Virus record (IMG/VR): IMGVR_UViG_3300029267_000841 | Span: 1-47,622 of that record | Source: a virus | Strand: one strand, 5' to 3' | DNA: 47,622 bases | In this document: in pieces, positions 13,823-21,470 of the stretch | Layout: each line of letters starts with the position of its first letter | Numbering within the stretch: position 1 is the first letter of the stretch | Notes under the pieces: generated by a model | Database searches by the model: none | Told to the model about the DNA's origin: nothing | The model's input: the letters and a program-made list of their open reading frames with translations, nothing else | Position numbers and translations under genes: made by a program

Positions 13823-14845
13823 TTATCTGCGTCTGCTGCTCTTTTTCGCAGCTGTCAATTCGACTACTGGTATGTCGTAGATTTCGTTGCCGACTTCGAC
13901 CGCAGCAACATCGCCGGAGTCGTCAAACTCGACGATCTTACCTGTCAATGTCTCACCGGCGTCCTCGAACGTGACCTTGTCCTTCTCTTTGAAGGCAGGA
14001 GCGTCCTCTTTCCCCTCGTCCCACGGAGCCTTGTCGCCGGAGGTGTCGTCGTCTTCGAAGTCGTTGTCCTTCTTCTTGCTCGACCTCTTGCCCGACTTCT
14101 TCGGTTCGTCGTCGTCCTTGTCACGCGCCCGGCTGGAGCGACGAGTCTGTTCCTTCTTGGTTTCGTCGTCCTTCTCTTCGGCCTCGTTCAGGTCGGAGTT
14201 GCTGGACCATCCCGGTTCGAGCGCTTTACAGGTGAAAAGGTCGGTGACGTCGTCCTGCAGGTCGGCACTCAGTTCCTCGCACTTCTTTTCGTCGCGCAAG
14301 CGGACCGCGTACATCTTGTCAGGCGACTCCTTGCTGTCCCTGTCAATGATGAAGTCGCGCCCCTCCGGGCCGAGTATCTCTTCCCCGAAATCGGGGTCCA
14401 TGATGTAGTTCAACACCGCGTTGAACACCGACTGAGGAAGAGCAGAGAGTTGCACCCCGGCGTCGGATTCTTCGATGTCAACTAGGTTGACGTAGAACCG
14501 GCGACGTGCGGACAGCTGCCGTCCGAGCTTTTGGTCGCTCTTGCTCTTCGAACCGGAGAGCTTCTTCGCTTCCGCGCAGTGCTCACATCCGGAACCGATG
14601 CAGTTGAGGGAACCGTCGTCGAGGAAATGGCTGGCGACCTCGCGTTCTACTTCGTCAAACGTGTCGCCGACCTCGACTTCGCCTTTCTTGTAGATGCCCT
14701 TGGTGAAGTCTTCCTCCGCTACCTCGTGAGGGAAAGAAAAGATGCGGACGAGGTTGCGTCCGTCGCGTAGCCGGTGGAAGTTTCCTCCTCCTCCACCGCG
14801 TGAGCGATTCTTCGACCGCTCCAGTCGTCTTTTGTTGAGAGCCAT
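13823..14845 (-). CDS. gp32-like single-stranded DNA-binding protein with extra C-terminal SH3-like domain
   Basis: A 340-residue protein that would coat single-stranded DNA during replication. ATG 14845 follows AAAGGAGAAGGAGCT. The basic Gly-rich N-terminus (RSKNRSRGGGGGNFHRLRDG) resembles the cooperativity arm of T4-like SSBs. CIGSGCEHC (about residues 84-92) resembles the gp32 zinc-binding site. Residues about 215-275 are a charged, disordered acidic/basic linker. The last 55 residues (KVTFEDAGETLTGKIVEFDD onward) look like a Tudor/KOW barrel in place of the usual plain acidic tail. The gene lies between the polymerase and purZ. Confidence 0.72.
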   Translation of the reverse strand: MALNKRRLERSKNRSRGGGGGNFHRLRDGRNLVRIFSFPHEVAEEDFTKGIYKKGEVEVGDTFDEVEREVASHFLDDGSLNCIGSGCEHCAEAKKLSGSKSKSDQKLGRQLSARRRFYVNLVDIEESDAGVQLSALPQSVFNAVLNYIMDPDFGEEILGPEGRDFIIDRDSKESPDKMYAVRLRDEKKCEELSADLQDDVTDLFTCKALEPGWSSNSDLNEAEEKDDETKKEQTRRSSRARDKDDDEPKKSGKRSSKKKDNDFEDDDTSGDKAPWDEGKEDAPAFKEKDKVTFEDAGETLTGKIVEFDDSGDVAAVEVGNEIYDIPVVELTAAKKSSRRR

Positions 14846-14874
14846 AGCTCCTTCTCCTTTGTAAAGTGAAACTG

Positions 14875-15141
14875 CTATTTGCGTTTACGACTCTTCTGCG
14901 CCCTTGAACCTCCGGCGCTGGCCATGTTAAACACCGACCCTTCGGTGACGATGTCCTGAATCTCGGCGAGCTGCTTGTTTACCTGCTCGTCCACCGACTC
15001 GAAGCCGATGTCGAAAAGGTCGTCCGGGTCTTCGCCTTTTTCGGCCCGAACTTCAACGGTGGCGTCAATACGGACGGACTCGAACTTGCCGACCGACACC
15101 GTGACGCCTTTTGACACGTGGACTGTGGCTACCTCTGCCAT
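14875..15141 (-). CDS. Small protein between polymerase and SSB genes
   Basis: An 88-residue protein starting at ATG 15141 after AAAGGAGGTGCT. Residues 1-35 form alternating beta strands (ATVHVSKGVTVSVGKFESVR). The middle is acidic and helical. The end is basic (SRAQKSRKRK). Similar small proteins are common beside phage SSB genes, but I know no assigned function. An SSB or replisome partner is a fair guess. Confidence 0.55.
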   Translation of the reverse strand: MAEVATVHVSKGVTVSVGKFESVRIDATVEVRAEKGEDPDDLFDIGFESVDEQVNKQLAEIQDIVTEGSVFNMASAGGSRAQKSRKRK

Positions 15142-15186
15142 AGCACCTCCTTTTATGGTGATAACGCTCCTTCAAAGAGCTAGGTT

Positions 15187-17601
15187 TCACGCTACGTTCC
15201 TCATTTCGGACCACCGGGGTCCGGTTTCGACGTCCACCTTGAGCGGTATGCGTAGGAAGGTGAACAGGTCCATCGCCTTTTCGGTCATGACCCACTTGAC
15301 AAGCGCAATGACCTCGTCCTTCTCGTCCGGGTGGCAGTCTATCAGTACCGAGTCGTGAATCTGTCCGATGACGATGCTGTCGTAGTTCTTCCTTGTCAAG
15401 TACCGGTCAATGTTCGCCATGCTCCACATGTTGATGTCCGCACCGAGGCTCTGAATCTTGAAGTTCGAGGACTGGCGCTCTGCCGATTCGCGCTTCCACC
15501 ACTGGTTCGAGGTGATGTCCGGCAGATGCCGTATGCGACCGAGCCGGTTTCTCACCTGTAAAGTTTCCAGCGCTTCGCGGATGTTCCGTTTCGTCCACGC
15601 CCGGATAGCGGTGTATGACTCCCAATAGGCGTCGAGCTGCTTCTTCGCTTCCTTCTCGCTGCAATCGAGCTGCTCGGCCAGCCCGTGTTCGGTGATGCCG
15701 TAGACGGAGCCGAAGTTGACGCGCTTCGCGTACGTCCTTTGCTTCTTTTCTACCTTGTCAAGCGGTACCTTGTTGATTTCGCTGGCGGTCAACGTGTGCA
15801 TGTCGGTACCGTCCTTGAAGGCCCGGATGAACTTCGGCTCGTTGGCTTCGCTGCCGACCAGCCTAAGCTCCAGCTGAGAGAAGTCGACCTGCAGGAGTTC
15901 TCCTTTGTCAAACCGGGACACGAAACACTCCTTGACGAGCGACGGCTCTTCGTCCGTTCCTCCCTTGATGTTCTGCAGGTTCGGGGACCGGGAGGAAAGA
16001 CGACCGGTCACCACGTAGTCCTGCACCAAGTCTGAAAAGACGGTTTCCTCTTCGGACAACCGGTCGCCTATCTGCTCGATGTCGCCGAGTTGGTACGTGT
16101 AGCTACGAATGTTGCAGATGAGCTGCACGACGCGGTGCTTCGATTTGAGCTTGTCAAGGACCTTCGCCCCGGTCGACGGTTTCTTCGACTTCTTGCTGGT
16201 CTTGAGCACCGGGAGCTTGCACTCGTGGTAGAGGAGGTGCTGCATCTGAGAAGAAGAGCCGTAGTTGACCTCCGTCAACTTCTTGTTCGTCTTCTTGAAC
16301 CGGGCTAGCGTCCTCCGCACCTCCGGCATGTCGTCCAGCTCTGCCTTGGTGTCGGCTATCTTCTTTGTCAATTCCTGCTGCACCTCGTAGAGGCGGTTGA
16401 CGTCGATTTGCATACCGCGTTCCTCGATACGGGCCAGCGTGTAGATTGACGGGTGCACTACGTTCCGGTACAGCCACTTGAGGCCAGCGTCCTTGAAGAG
16501 CGTTTCTATCTGCTCGACGTAGATACGCCGGGTACAGTCGGAATCTCCGCAGCTGTAAATACGCATCGTCTCCGGGTCGGCCTTCCAGTGAGAGCCTTCG
16601 CCGTTTTCAGCGAGGAACTCGACCATCGGCGTGTCGTACCCTCCCATATCGGTGTACTGGTAGGCCAAGTTTGACAGGGAAGAATCGCTCGCCTCATGGA
16701 GGAGGTGGTGTATCTGCTTCGTGTCGCCGACGATGTTGTTCGGTTCGCAGCCGAAGTGACGCATCGTCCACTTGATTTCGAACTTGGCATTCTGCGCGAC
16801 CTTCGGGACGTCCGACTCCATCCACGCCCGTACCGCTTCCTTTATTGTCTTTGTCAATCCGGAGTTCGTACCGGTGTCTTCGTATTCGTCCCGGTCGAAG
16901 AAGTAGAAGCAGTACGCTTGCCCGTGCTCGAACGAGATTGACAGGCACACTGGCAGTCCTTCTCCGGGGATGAGGCCGGTCGTTTCGTAGTCGAATGCTT
17001 GAATCGTGTCGCACTCCCTCGTCCGCAGGTCGTGCAGCCTGTTGTAGATGTCCTTCTCCTCGGTGATAAGCTCGTATCGGCTGTCGTCGAGGACGGAGTG
17101 TTTACCGAGCAGCTGGTTCGTGATGTTCTTCAACTGCGCGTCGTACTCTCGCTCCCGTGCCTTATTCTTGGTGGCGTAATCCGGGTGAAACATCGGGATG
17201 ACCGTGTACCCCTCGTGCTCGACGGTCCGACCGACCCACTTCTTGAACTGACTCTTGCCTGTCAATGCGGTGAACACGGCAGCACCGAGAGCGACGATAT
17301 ACTGTGGTTTGCACTTGTCAATCATCCGCTTAGTGAACCCGGCGCACGCGGTGATGTCCTTTTTCACCGGCTTTTTGCCCTCCGGCAGCATGTAGTTGAC
17401 AAGGTTCACATACTCGACGCTCATTCCGGAGTTGTAGACCGTCCGGAGCGAGTGACGCAGCTTGGTCATCGTCTCCGTCTTGTAGCCTCGGACTCCGTTG
17501 TACGTCTTCACGATGTCCTGCACGAACAGGACGTCTACAGGCTTACTGGAGGCGTACGCGTCGCAGCAGGTCTGATAGGTCTCGCACTCTGTACAGCTCA
17601 T
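15187..17601 (-). CDS. Family A DNA polymerase with uracil-DNA-glycosylase-like N-terminus
   Basis: An 804-residue replicative polymerase. ATG 17601 follows GAAGGAAGGGCCT. Residues about 1-190 resemble the UDG superfamily (Cys motifs CTEC..CC and ACAGFTKRMIDKCKP, then VALGAAVF and FHPDYA), but the usual GEAPG active-site loop is not seen. Next comes a 3'-5' exonuclease domain (FDYETTG, then QNAKFE and YSCGDSDC). The polymerase core has motif A QVDFSQLELR, motif B KRVNFGSVYGI and motif C GQIHDSVLID. Z-genome phages commonly pair PurZ with a family A enzyme (DpoZ), which fits this neighbourhood. Whether it prefers dZTP cannot be told from motifs. Confidence 0.88.
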   Translation of the reverse strand: MSCTECETYQTCCDAYASSKPVDVLFVQDIVKTYNGVRGYKTETMTKLRHSLRTVYNSGMSVEYVNLVNYMLPEGKKPVKKDITACAGFTKRMIDKCKPQYIVALGAAVFTALTGKSQFKKWVGRTVEHEGYTVIPMFHPDYATKNKAREREYDAQLKNITNQLLGKHSVLDDSRYELITEEKDIYNRLHDLRTRECDTIQAFDYETTGLIPGEGLPVCLSISFEHGQAYCFYFFDRDEYEDTGTNSGLTKTIKEAVRAWMESDVPKVAQNAKFEIKWTMRHFGCEPNNIVGDTKQIHHLLHEASDSSLSNLAYQYTDMGGYDTPMVEFLAENGEGSHWKADPETMRIYSCGDSDCTRRIYVEQIETLFKDAGLKWLYRNVVHPSIYTLARIEERGMQIDVNRLYEVQQELTKKIADTKAELDDMPEVRRTLARFKKTNKKLTEVNYGSSSQMQHLLYHECKLPVLKTSKKSKKPSTGAKVLDKLKSKHRVVQLICNIRSYTYQLGDIEQIGDRLSEEETVFSDLVQDYVVTGRLSSRSPNLQNIKGGTDEEPSLVKECFVSRFDKGELLQVDFSQLELRLVGSEANEPKFIRAFKDGTDMHTLTASEINKVPLDKVEKKQRTYAKRVNFGSVYGITEHGLAEQLDCSEKEAKKQLDAYWESYTAIRAWTKRNIREALETLQVRNRLGRIRHLPDITSNQWWKRESAERQSSNFKIQSLGADINMWSMANIDRYLTRKNYDSIVIGQIHDSVLIDCHPDEKDEVIALVKWVMTEKAMDLFTFLRIPLKVDVETGPRWSEMRNVA

Positions 17602-18085
17602 AGGCCCTTCCTTCTTTTTGCACCTGTAAAGCGGTTTCCTTGATTTTCTTCCATATGACCGAGCCTCGTTTCCCGTTAAACCCGGCGAGGAAGCTGATGT
17701 GTTCATTCGTCGGCTGCTTCCCGTTCGCCACCGCTCGAATGTAGAGCGAGAGGTAGCGCTGGTGTGGTGGATTGACACGCAAGAACGTGATGTACAGAAT
17801 CTCAAGGAACGAACGCATGTCAGTCTTCCCGTTGGTAGGGAGCAGCTCACTTTCGGTAACGTCCGACGTCTTGACAGAGTTCATTGTCACCCGGTCGCGC
17901 TTGCAGGAGCGCAACGTGTCGATCTTCTTGTTTCGTAGGGCGACGAACATGAGGTCTTGGTCCTCCCCTAATAGGTCGACACCTTTGAGCAGGAGCGCTG
18001 TCCGCACCCGGTCGTAGAAAACCGGAGGAACGGAGCGCAGGTGCTCCCGGACGTACCGATACAGGTCGCTAGTACTCGCCGTCAT
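17543..18085 (-). CDS. Unknown protein overlapping the polymerase start
   Basis: A 180-residue, mostly helical basic protein starting at ATG 18085. A segment in the second half (HQRYLSLYIRAVANGKQPTN, then a basic helix with KRGSVIWKKIK) has the look of a DNA-binding helical bundle, loosely like sigma region 4, but I cannot assign a family. It overlaps the resolvase-like gene upstream by 17 bases and the polymerase start by 59 bases, which suggests coupled translation of the three. Confidence 0.55.
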   Translation of the reverse strand: MTASTSDLYRYVREHLRSVPPVFYDRVRTALLLKGVDLLGEDQDLMFVALRNKKIDTLRSCKRDRVTMNSVKTSDVTESELLPTNGKTDMRSFLEILYITFLRVNPPHQRYLSLYIRAVANGKQPTNEHISFLAGFNGKRGSVIWKKIKETALQVQKEGRAYELYRVRDLSDLLRRVRLQ

Positions 18086-18611
18086 CTTCTTGTCCTACTT
18101 GGTAGCCCACCTTGAGAGGGCTGGTGTCAACGACGAGCAGGTAGTCATCCAGTCGCATGACGCGGTAGTGGATGACCTTCCCTGCAGGACGGCAGTGGAG
18201 CAATGGTGGCATCAAGGTCGCGACGTGGTCTTCGAGCGCTATAAGCTCGTGCTGGAGCGTAAACATCACAAACGGCTCTGCGAAGTCGCCTCCCTTGAAG
18301 ATGACCAGTGGCCACGGTCCGCGTTCGTACTTGTTCCAAAGATACGACTCCCGTGCTTTCTTCTGTGTCAATTGCATAACGCCGTATAACGGCGAGTCGC
18401 CGGACCACAGCGTCGACCACCGGTATTCCTCCCGGTGCTTACACTCGATGAACAACGGGAAGCTGTCATCGGTCGGGTCGTAGATGTCGCACTTGATGTC
18501 GAGTCCTCCGCTCATCGGAACACGACGGAGTTGACGCTCGAAAACGTCGCCGACCTTCTTGGCTACTGCACGCTCAAAGCGTGCTCCTTTGTCACGACTG
18601 GATTTTCCCAT
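18069..18611 (-). CDS. PD-(D/E)XK nuclease, Holliday junction resolvase-like
   Basis: A 180-residue putative endonuclease. The N-terminal GKSSRDKGARFERAVAKKVG carries the conserved Glu helix. The strand motif GGLDIKCDI supplies the Asp, and LFIECKHRE supplies the E-x-K. This is the catalytic layout of RecB/RusA-independent phage resolvases and related PD-(D/E)XK enzymes. Neighbouring a polymerase and a Cas4-like nuclease, it probably acts in recombination or on branched replication intermediates before packaging. ATG 18611 overlaps the end of the HAD gene by 20 bases. Confidence 0.7.
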   Translation of the reverse strand: MGKSSRDKGARFERAVAKKVGDVFERQLRRVPMSGGLDIKCDIYDPTDDSFPLFIECKHREEYRWSTLWSGDSPLYGVMQLTQKKARESYLWNKYERGPWPLVIFKGGDFAEPFVMFTLQHELIALEDHVATLMPPLLHCRPAGKVIHYRVMRLDDYLLVVDTSPLKVGYQVGQEDDGEY

Positions 18612-19182
18612 AGTACAGTAAGTCCTCCTTTAGTTTGTCAAGGTACATGGCTATCTGTAAACAGTCCGACGCTCGTCGAGCGTGTGGCCAGTTCGTTTCG
18701 TTCCACGGTGCCTCTGCGATGATGGTCGGAAGACCGGCAGCACCGGCACGCGCCAGTTCGTTCGGGTCGTCGTCAACCCAAACATCGAGGCCGAGTCCGT
18801 CAATCGTGCTCGCCTTGCTGTGACCGGGGTCAACGAACAAGACGTCCTCCACCTCCGGGAAAAACCGATTGACAAGTGAGATAGTACCGGGTCGGATGTG
18901 CGCTGCACGGGCTGTGATGATAAACTGCCGGTTCCCGGCGACGTGTTGCTGAGTTAAGAGGTTTTGAGAGTAAAAACGCGGAACAGGACACTGGTTCATG
19001 TAGAAGTCGCTATTGAAGAGCTGAATCAGCACCTCCCGTGTCTGAGGAGAAAAGACGTGCAGCCCGTACTCGGAAGGTGGTTCGCCTATCCAGTCTCGCC
19101 TGTCAATTAGCTGGCTGGCGAAGTTCCACGGCGGAGTCTTCCACGTTGTCAACGTCCAGTCTAGGTCGTACCCGATTTTCAT
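18592..19182 (-). CDS. HAD-superfamily phosphatase, 5'-deoxynucleotidase-like
   Basis: A 196-residue hydrolase starting at ATG 19182 after AGAAGGAGTGAAGCT. Four HAD motifs are visible: I is YDLDWTLT (nucleophile Asp and acid Asp), II is ITAR, III is the Lys in GHSKAS, and IV is VWVDDDP. The layout resembles the NT5C-like 5'(3')-deoxyribonucleotidases found in phages. In this replication block it could trim the dNMP pool, perhaps dAMP, but that substrate is my inference. Other HAD small-molecule phosphatases remain possible. Confidence 0.7.
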   Translation of the reverse strand: MKIGYDLDWTLTTWKTPPWNFASQLIDRRDWIGEPPSEYGLHVFSPQTREVLIQLFNSDFYMNQCPVPRFYSQNLLTQQHVAGNRQFIITARAAHIRPGTISLVNRFFPEVEDVLFVDPGHSKASTIDGLGLDVWVDDDPNELARAGAAGLPTIIAEAPWNETNWPHARRASDCLQIAMYLDKLKEDLLYYGKIQS

Positions 19183-19379
19183 AGCTTCACTCCTTCTATC
19201 ACCGTGATGACCGTCTTACATACCGTGCACCGGGACAAGAAGACGACGCCTTTCTCGGTCTGTTGTCGTAGGTTGTTAAACTCCTCGTTGTGGCACTCCG
19301 GGCAGCGCATAGATTCGGCAGCGATGTATTGACAACCGTCACCGTTCTCTCCGTAAATCGGTCCACTCGGCCCTACCAC
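19179..19379 (-). CDS. Small zinc-ribbon protein
   Basis: The favoured start is GTG 19379, which overlaps the upstream stop and has GGGAG nine bases before it, giving 66 residues. ATG 19310 is an in-frame alternative without a ribosome binding site. CPEC and CTVC, about 24 residues apart, form a zinc ribbon. It resembles the two zinc-ribbon proteins at 45405-45823 in pattern. Nucleic-acid or protein binding is likely. Confidence 0.55.
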   Translation of the reverse strand: MVGPSGPIYGENGDGCQYIAAESMRCPECHNEEFNNLRQQTEKGVVFLSRCTVCKTVITVIEGVKL

Positions 19380-20236
19380 TTGATGTGTCTCCCTCGGCAC
19401 TTGTTCCAGTAACCACACCACTTCCGGCTACAAGGGAAGATGTTCGTCGGGTTGCACAGAGGGAACGCTCCTTTCTTGATGGAGCTTGACACGGAAGAAA
19501 AGAGAACGGCTGCTGCCTTGGTGTCCCCCTCACCGCGTTCGGACTCTATCACCTTGACAGCGCCATTCCCTTTTGTAAAGCAGATGAAGCCGACCTTCCG
19601 GAGGCCGGTAGCCTCGGAGTACACGGTCAGCTGCAGGTCGTTGTTGGCGTCGTTTTGCGACTTCGCTGACTTGACGACCTTGTAGTCCCACACCTGTTTT
19701 TTCTCCTGTAAATCGACGTAGCCGAGGACCGGGACGTCGCCGAGCATCAGCTCGATTTGCTGCTCCGGCTTGCACGCCGGTTTGATTTTCGGAGCGAGGC
19801 CCTCCATGTAGTTTTTGAGGAACGTCCGGCCACGGCTGATGACGTTGTCCTTCTTGTCGCCGGACTGCTTCCACGCTGCCTTCGTCAGCTCCTTTGAGTT
19901 GGTGTCGAACATATCCTCAAAGAACTCGATGACGGTGTCCACGTCCTCATCTTCTCCGCTGTCAACCTTGCAGATGTTGTTGAACTCGACCGTGTCGTGG
20001 TGTGTTCCTCCCTCGATGAGCGCTACACCGGGAGGAAGGACCAGCCCGTCAACGTACCGGTATTCGTACTGTTTCGGGCAGCGGAGGTACATTTCGACCT
20101 GTGAAACGGACAGGTGTCCACGTGGCAGGTCCGGGTCTTCCGGTATATCTACCAACCGCAGAGCCTTGCCCTTGACAGGCGAGACCTTTTTCTTCTTTGA
20201 TGCCGGTTTCTTCCCGGCGAGGTGACGAAGTGTCAT
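19373..20236 (-). CDS. Cas4/RecB-like PD-(D/E)XK nuclease with Fe-S cysteines
   Basis: A 287-residue putative exonuclease starting at ATG 20236 after AGGAGCAGGAGA. After a basic tail (about 1-45), the core has SVSQVEMYLRCPKQYEYRYV with the first Cys, GGTHHDTVEF, the active-site pair GYVDL and VWDYKV, and the conserved Gln/Tyr of DLQLTVYS. The C-terminus has CSRKWCGYWNKC, the last three Cys of a 4Fe-4S cluster as in Cas4 and AddB. Free-standing phage Cas4-like exonucleases act in recombination or end processing. No CRISPR array or cas1 is nearby. Confidence 0.8.
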   Translation of the reverse strand: MTLRHLAGKKPASKKKKVSPVKGKALRLVDIPEDPDLPRGHLSVSQVEMYLRCPKQYEYRYVDGLVLPPGVALIEGGTHHDTVEFNNICKVDSGEDEDVDTVIEFFEDMFDTNSKELTKAAWKQSGDKKDNVISRGRTFLKNYMEGLAPKIKPACKPEQQIELMLGDVPVLGYVDLQEKKQVWDYKVVKSAKSQNDANNDLQLTVYSEATGLRKVGFICFTKGNGAVKVIESERGEGDTKAAAVLFSSVSSSIKKGAFPLCNPTNIFPCSRKWCGYWNKCRGRHIKW

Positions 20237-20829
20237 TCTCCTGCTCCTATCTTTTTGACGACTCGCAGCGCGTCGATGAACTTCGACTCCGCGTCCCCGT
20301 CGACTGCTGTGTGCAGACGGATGACGGCACCTGCTAGGTCGCTCGTTATCTTGTCCGAAAGAGAGAGGTAGGCCAGTGTGTGGTACCCTATCACCCCACT
20401 GCAAAGCGCGAACTGGAGGCGAGGCCTGTCAAGCTCGGTACCAGCGATTGACGCCAGCTCCGAGACCAGCGTCTTCTTTATCTTCTCATTGTCGGTTGTC
20501 AATTTGAAGGACTCGCGTACCAGCTGGGTCTTGTTGTGTCGTAGCCGGGAGTGGTAGGTGTAAAAGACCGGCAGTGGTGGATAGGTGAGCTTGAACACGT
20601 CGGTGCAGAACCTCTTCGACAAGAAGTTAAACTGAGCAGCGATGAACTCCCGTGCTGCAGATACACTGTTGACTCCCCGGTCCATCAGAAAATCGGCAAG
20701 ACGACCGACCTCCGGACGCCACTTCGTCGGAAGCGACCACTTGCGCATCCCTCGGCGACGGGCGACCTGAACCTCGTATTCGTCCTGTAGTGCGGTGCGT
20801 ATTGCACCTGTCAAGTTTGTAGTCAGCAT
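20233..20829 (-). CDS. Unknown protein, first gene of the replication block
   Basis: A 198-residue basic and helical protein starting at ATG 20829 with AAGGAGGG upstream. No motif is recognised; I checked for HD, nuclease and helix-turn-helix patterns without a convincing match. It overlaps the Cas4-like gene by four bases. As the leading gene after the 20830-21029 gap it may be regulated by the palindrome at 20846-20863 next to its ribosome binding site. Confidence 0.6.
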   Translation of the reverse strand: MLTTNLTGAIRTALQDEYEVQVARRRGMRKWSLPTKWRPEVGRLADFLMDRGVNSVSAAREFIAAQFNFLSKRFCTDVFKLTYPPLPVFYTYHSRLRHNKTQLVRESFKLTTDNEKIKKTLVSELASIAGTELDRPRLQFALCSGVIGYHTLAYLSLSDKITSDLAGAVIRLHTAVDGDAESKFIDALRVVKKIGAGE

Positions 20830-20845
20830 GGTAGTACCCTCCTTA

Positions 20846-20863
20846 CTAACTATAACGAGTTAG
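20846..20863 (-). promoter_or_regulatory. Palindrome CTAACT-n6-AGTTAG next to a ribosome binding site
   Basis: A 6-6-6 perfect inverted repeat immediately upstream of AAGGAGGG, the Shine-Dalgarno sequence of the first replication gene. It could act as an operator, or in the mRNA as a hairpin controlling translation. Confidence 0.5.
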
Positions 20864-20890
20864 CAAAAAGCCGGGTTTCATGCCGAGGTG

Positions 20891-20957
20891 TGAAACTGAG
20901 TGTTGGTGGGAGTCGTTACTTTTTCCGAAGCCATTAGGCTTCCCGACCCCGGATATA
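20891..20957 (+). repeat. 67-bp structured repeat, copy B
   Basis: Matches copy A (3641-3707) with the shared blocks TGAAACTGAGTGTT, CGTTACTTTTTC, the stem GAAGCC-n4-GGCTTC and CCCCGGATA. Here it points right, against the flanking leftward genes. Loop bases differ from copy A (ATTA against ACTC) while the stem is kept. Confidence 0.6.
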
Positions 20958-21029
20958 GGTAGGGCGACACCGACCTCAGCCAGCATCGCCCCGGTTCCCT
21001 TTCCGCAGGAGAAGGAAGAGAAAGGGAGG

Positions 21030-21470
21030 TTAAGACTCTAGGTTCTTCGGGTCCTGAAAGACCGAAACGTAGCGCCAGTTCTTTTCCCGATGCGCTTTAG
21101 TTCCAGCCCAAAAAGCCACATCTTTGCGCCTGTCAAGGTGCATCGAGTAGGCAGTTCCATTCCAGTAGATACCGATTCCAGTCCACCCTGCCTGTATTGC
21201 CTTTTTCCACGCCTTGTAGATGTTGAGCGGACCTTCCGTGTCGGCAAACGCGATGTCTACCGCTCGACCCCGTGGGTGGTTAATAGACATGTGTTTCCCA
21301 CTTGTCAATCCGTTCGGCAGCAGGACGATTTTCCTCTTCACGAGCAGGTAGTACTGGTTGAGCAGGAGGATGGTCTCAAGCTCGACGTCTTTCAAGTTCG
21401 CGCCGGTCGCCTCGATGTCGTTCGGCGTGCACACGGCGATGTCGTGAACGGAGAAGTCTTCAACGAACAT
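21030..21470 (-). CDS. M15-type peptidoglycan peptidase (endolysin)
   Basis: A 146-residue protein starting at ATG 21470. The zinc peptidase pattern is visible as SINHPRGRAVDIAF (H and D ligands) and a later SMHLD. This layout is shared by M15 D-Ala-D-Ala and related phage endolysins that cut cell-wall cross-links. There is no signal peptide, so release would need a holin. It overlaps the lipase gene by 11 bases and is the last gene before the non-coding gap. Confidence 0.72.
   Translation of the reverse strand: MFVEDFSVHDIAVCTPNDIEATGANLKDVELETILLLNQYYLLVKRKIVLLPNGLTSGKHMSINHPRGRAVDIAFADTEGPLNIYKAWKKAIQAGWTGIGIYWNGTAYSMHLDRRKDVAFWAGTKAHREKNWRYVSVFQDPKNLES

Larger units (their letters stand above)
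20830..21029. promoter_or_regulatory. Non-coding gap between lysis and replication blocks
   Basis: The 200 bases hold no gene I can support. Contents are the ribosome binding site and palindrome of the first replication gene, the structured repeat copy B (20891-20957), and a GC-rich stretch near 20975-21025 with purine-rich runs. Both neighbours point left, so a leftward promoter for the replication genes is expected here, but I cannot pick out a convincing -35/-10 pair. No TTGACA lies inside the gap. Confidence 0.55.

Noticed and set aside
19373-20236. Cas4-like nuclease as sign of a CRISPR adaptation module
   Set aside because: Free-standing Cas4/RecB-like exonucleases are common in phages. 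No array, Cas1 or Cas2 is seen.
20830-21029. tRNA or tmRNA in the long non-coding gap
   Set aside because: No cloverleaf, T-loop consensus or CCA end can be found on either strand.
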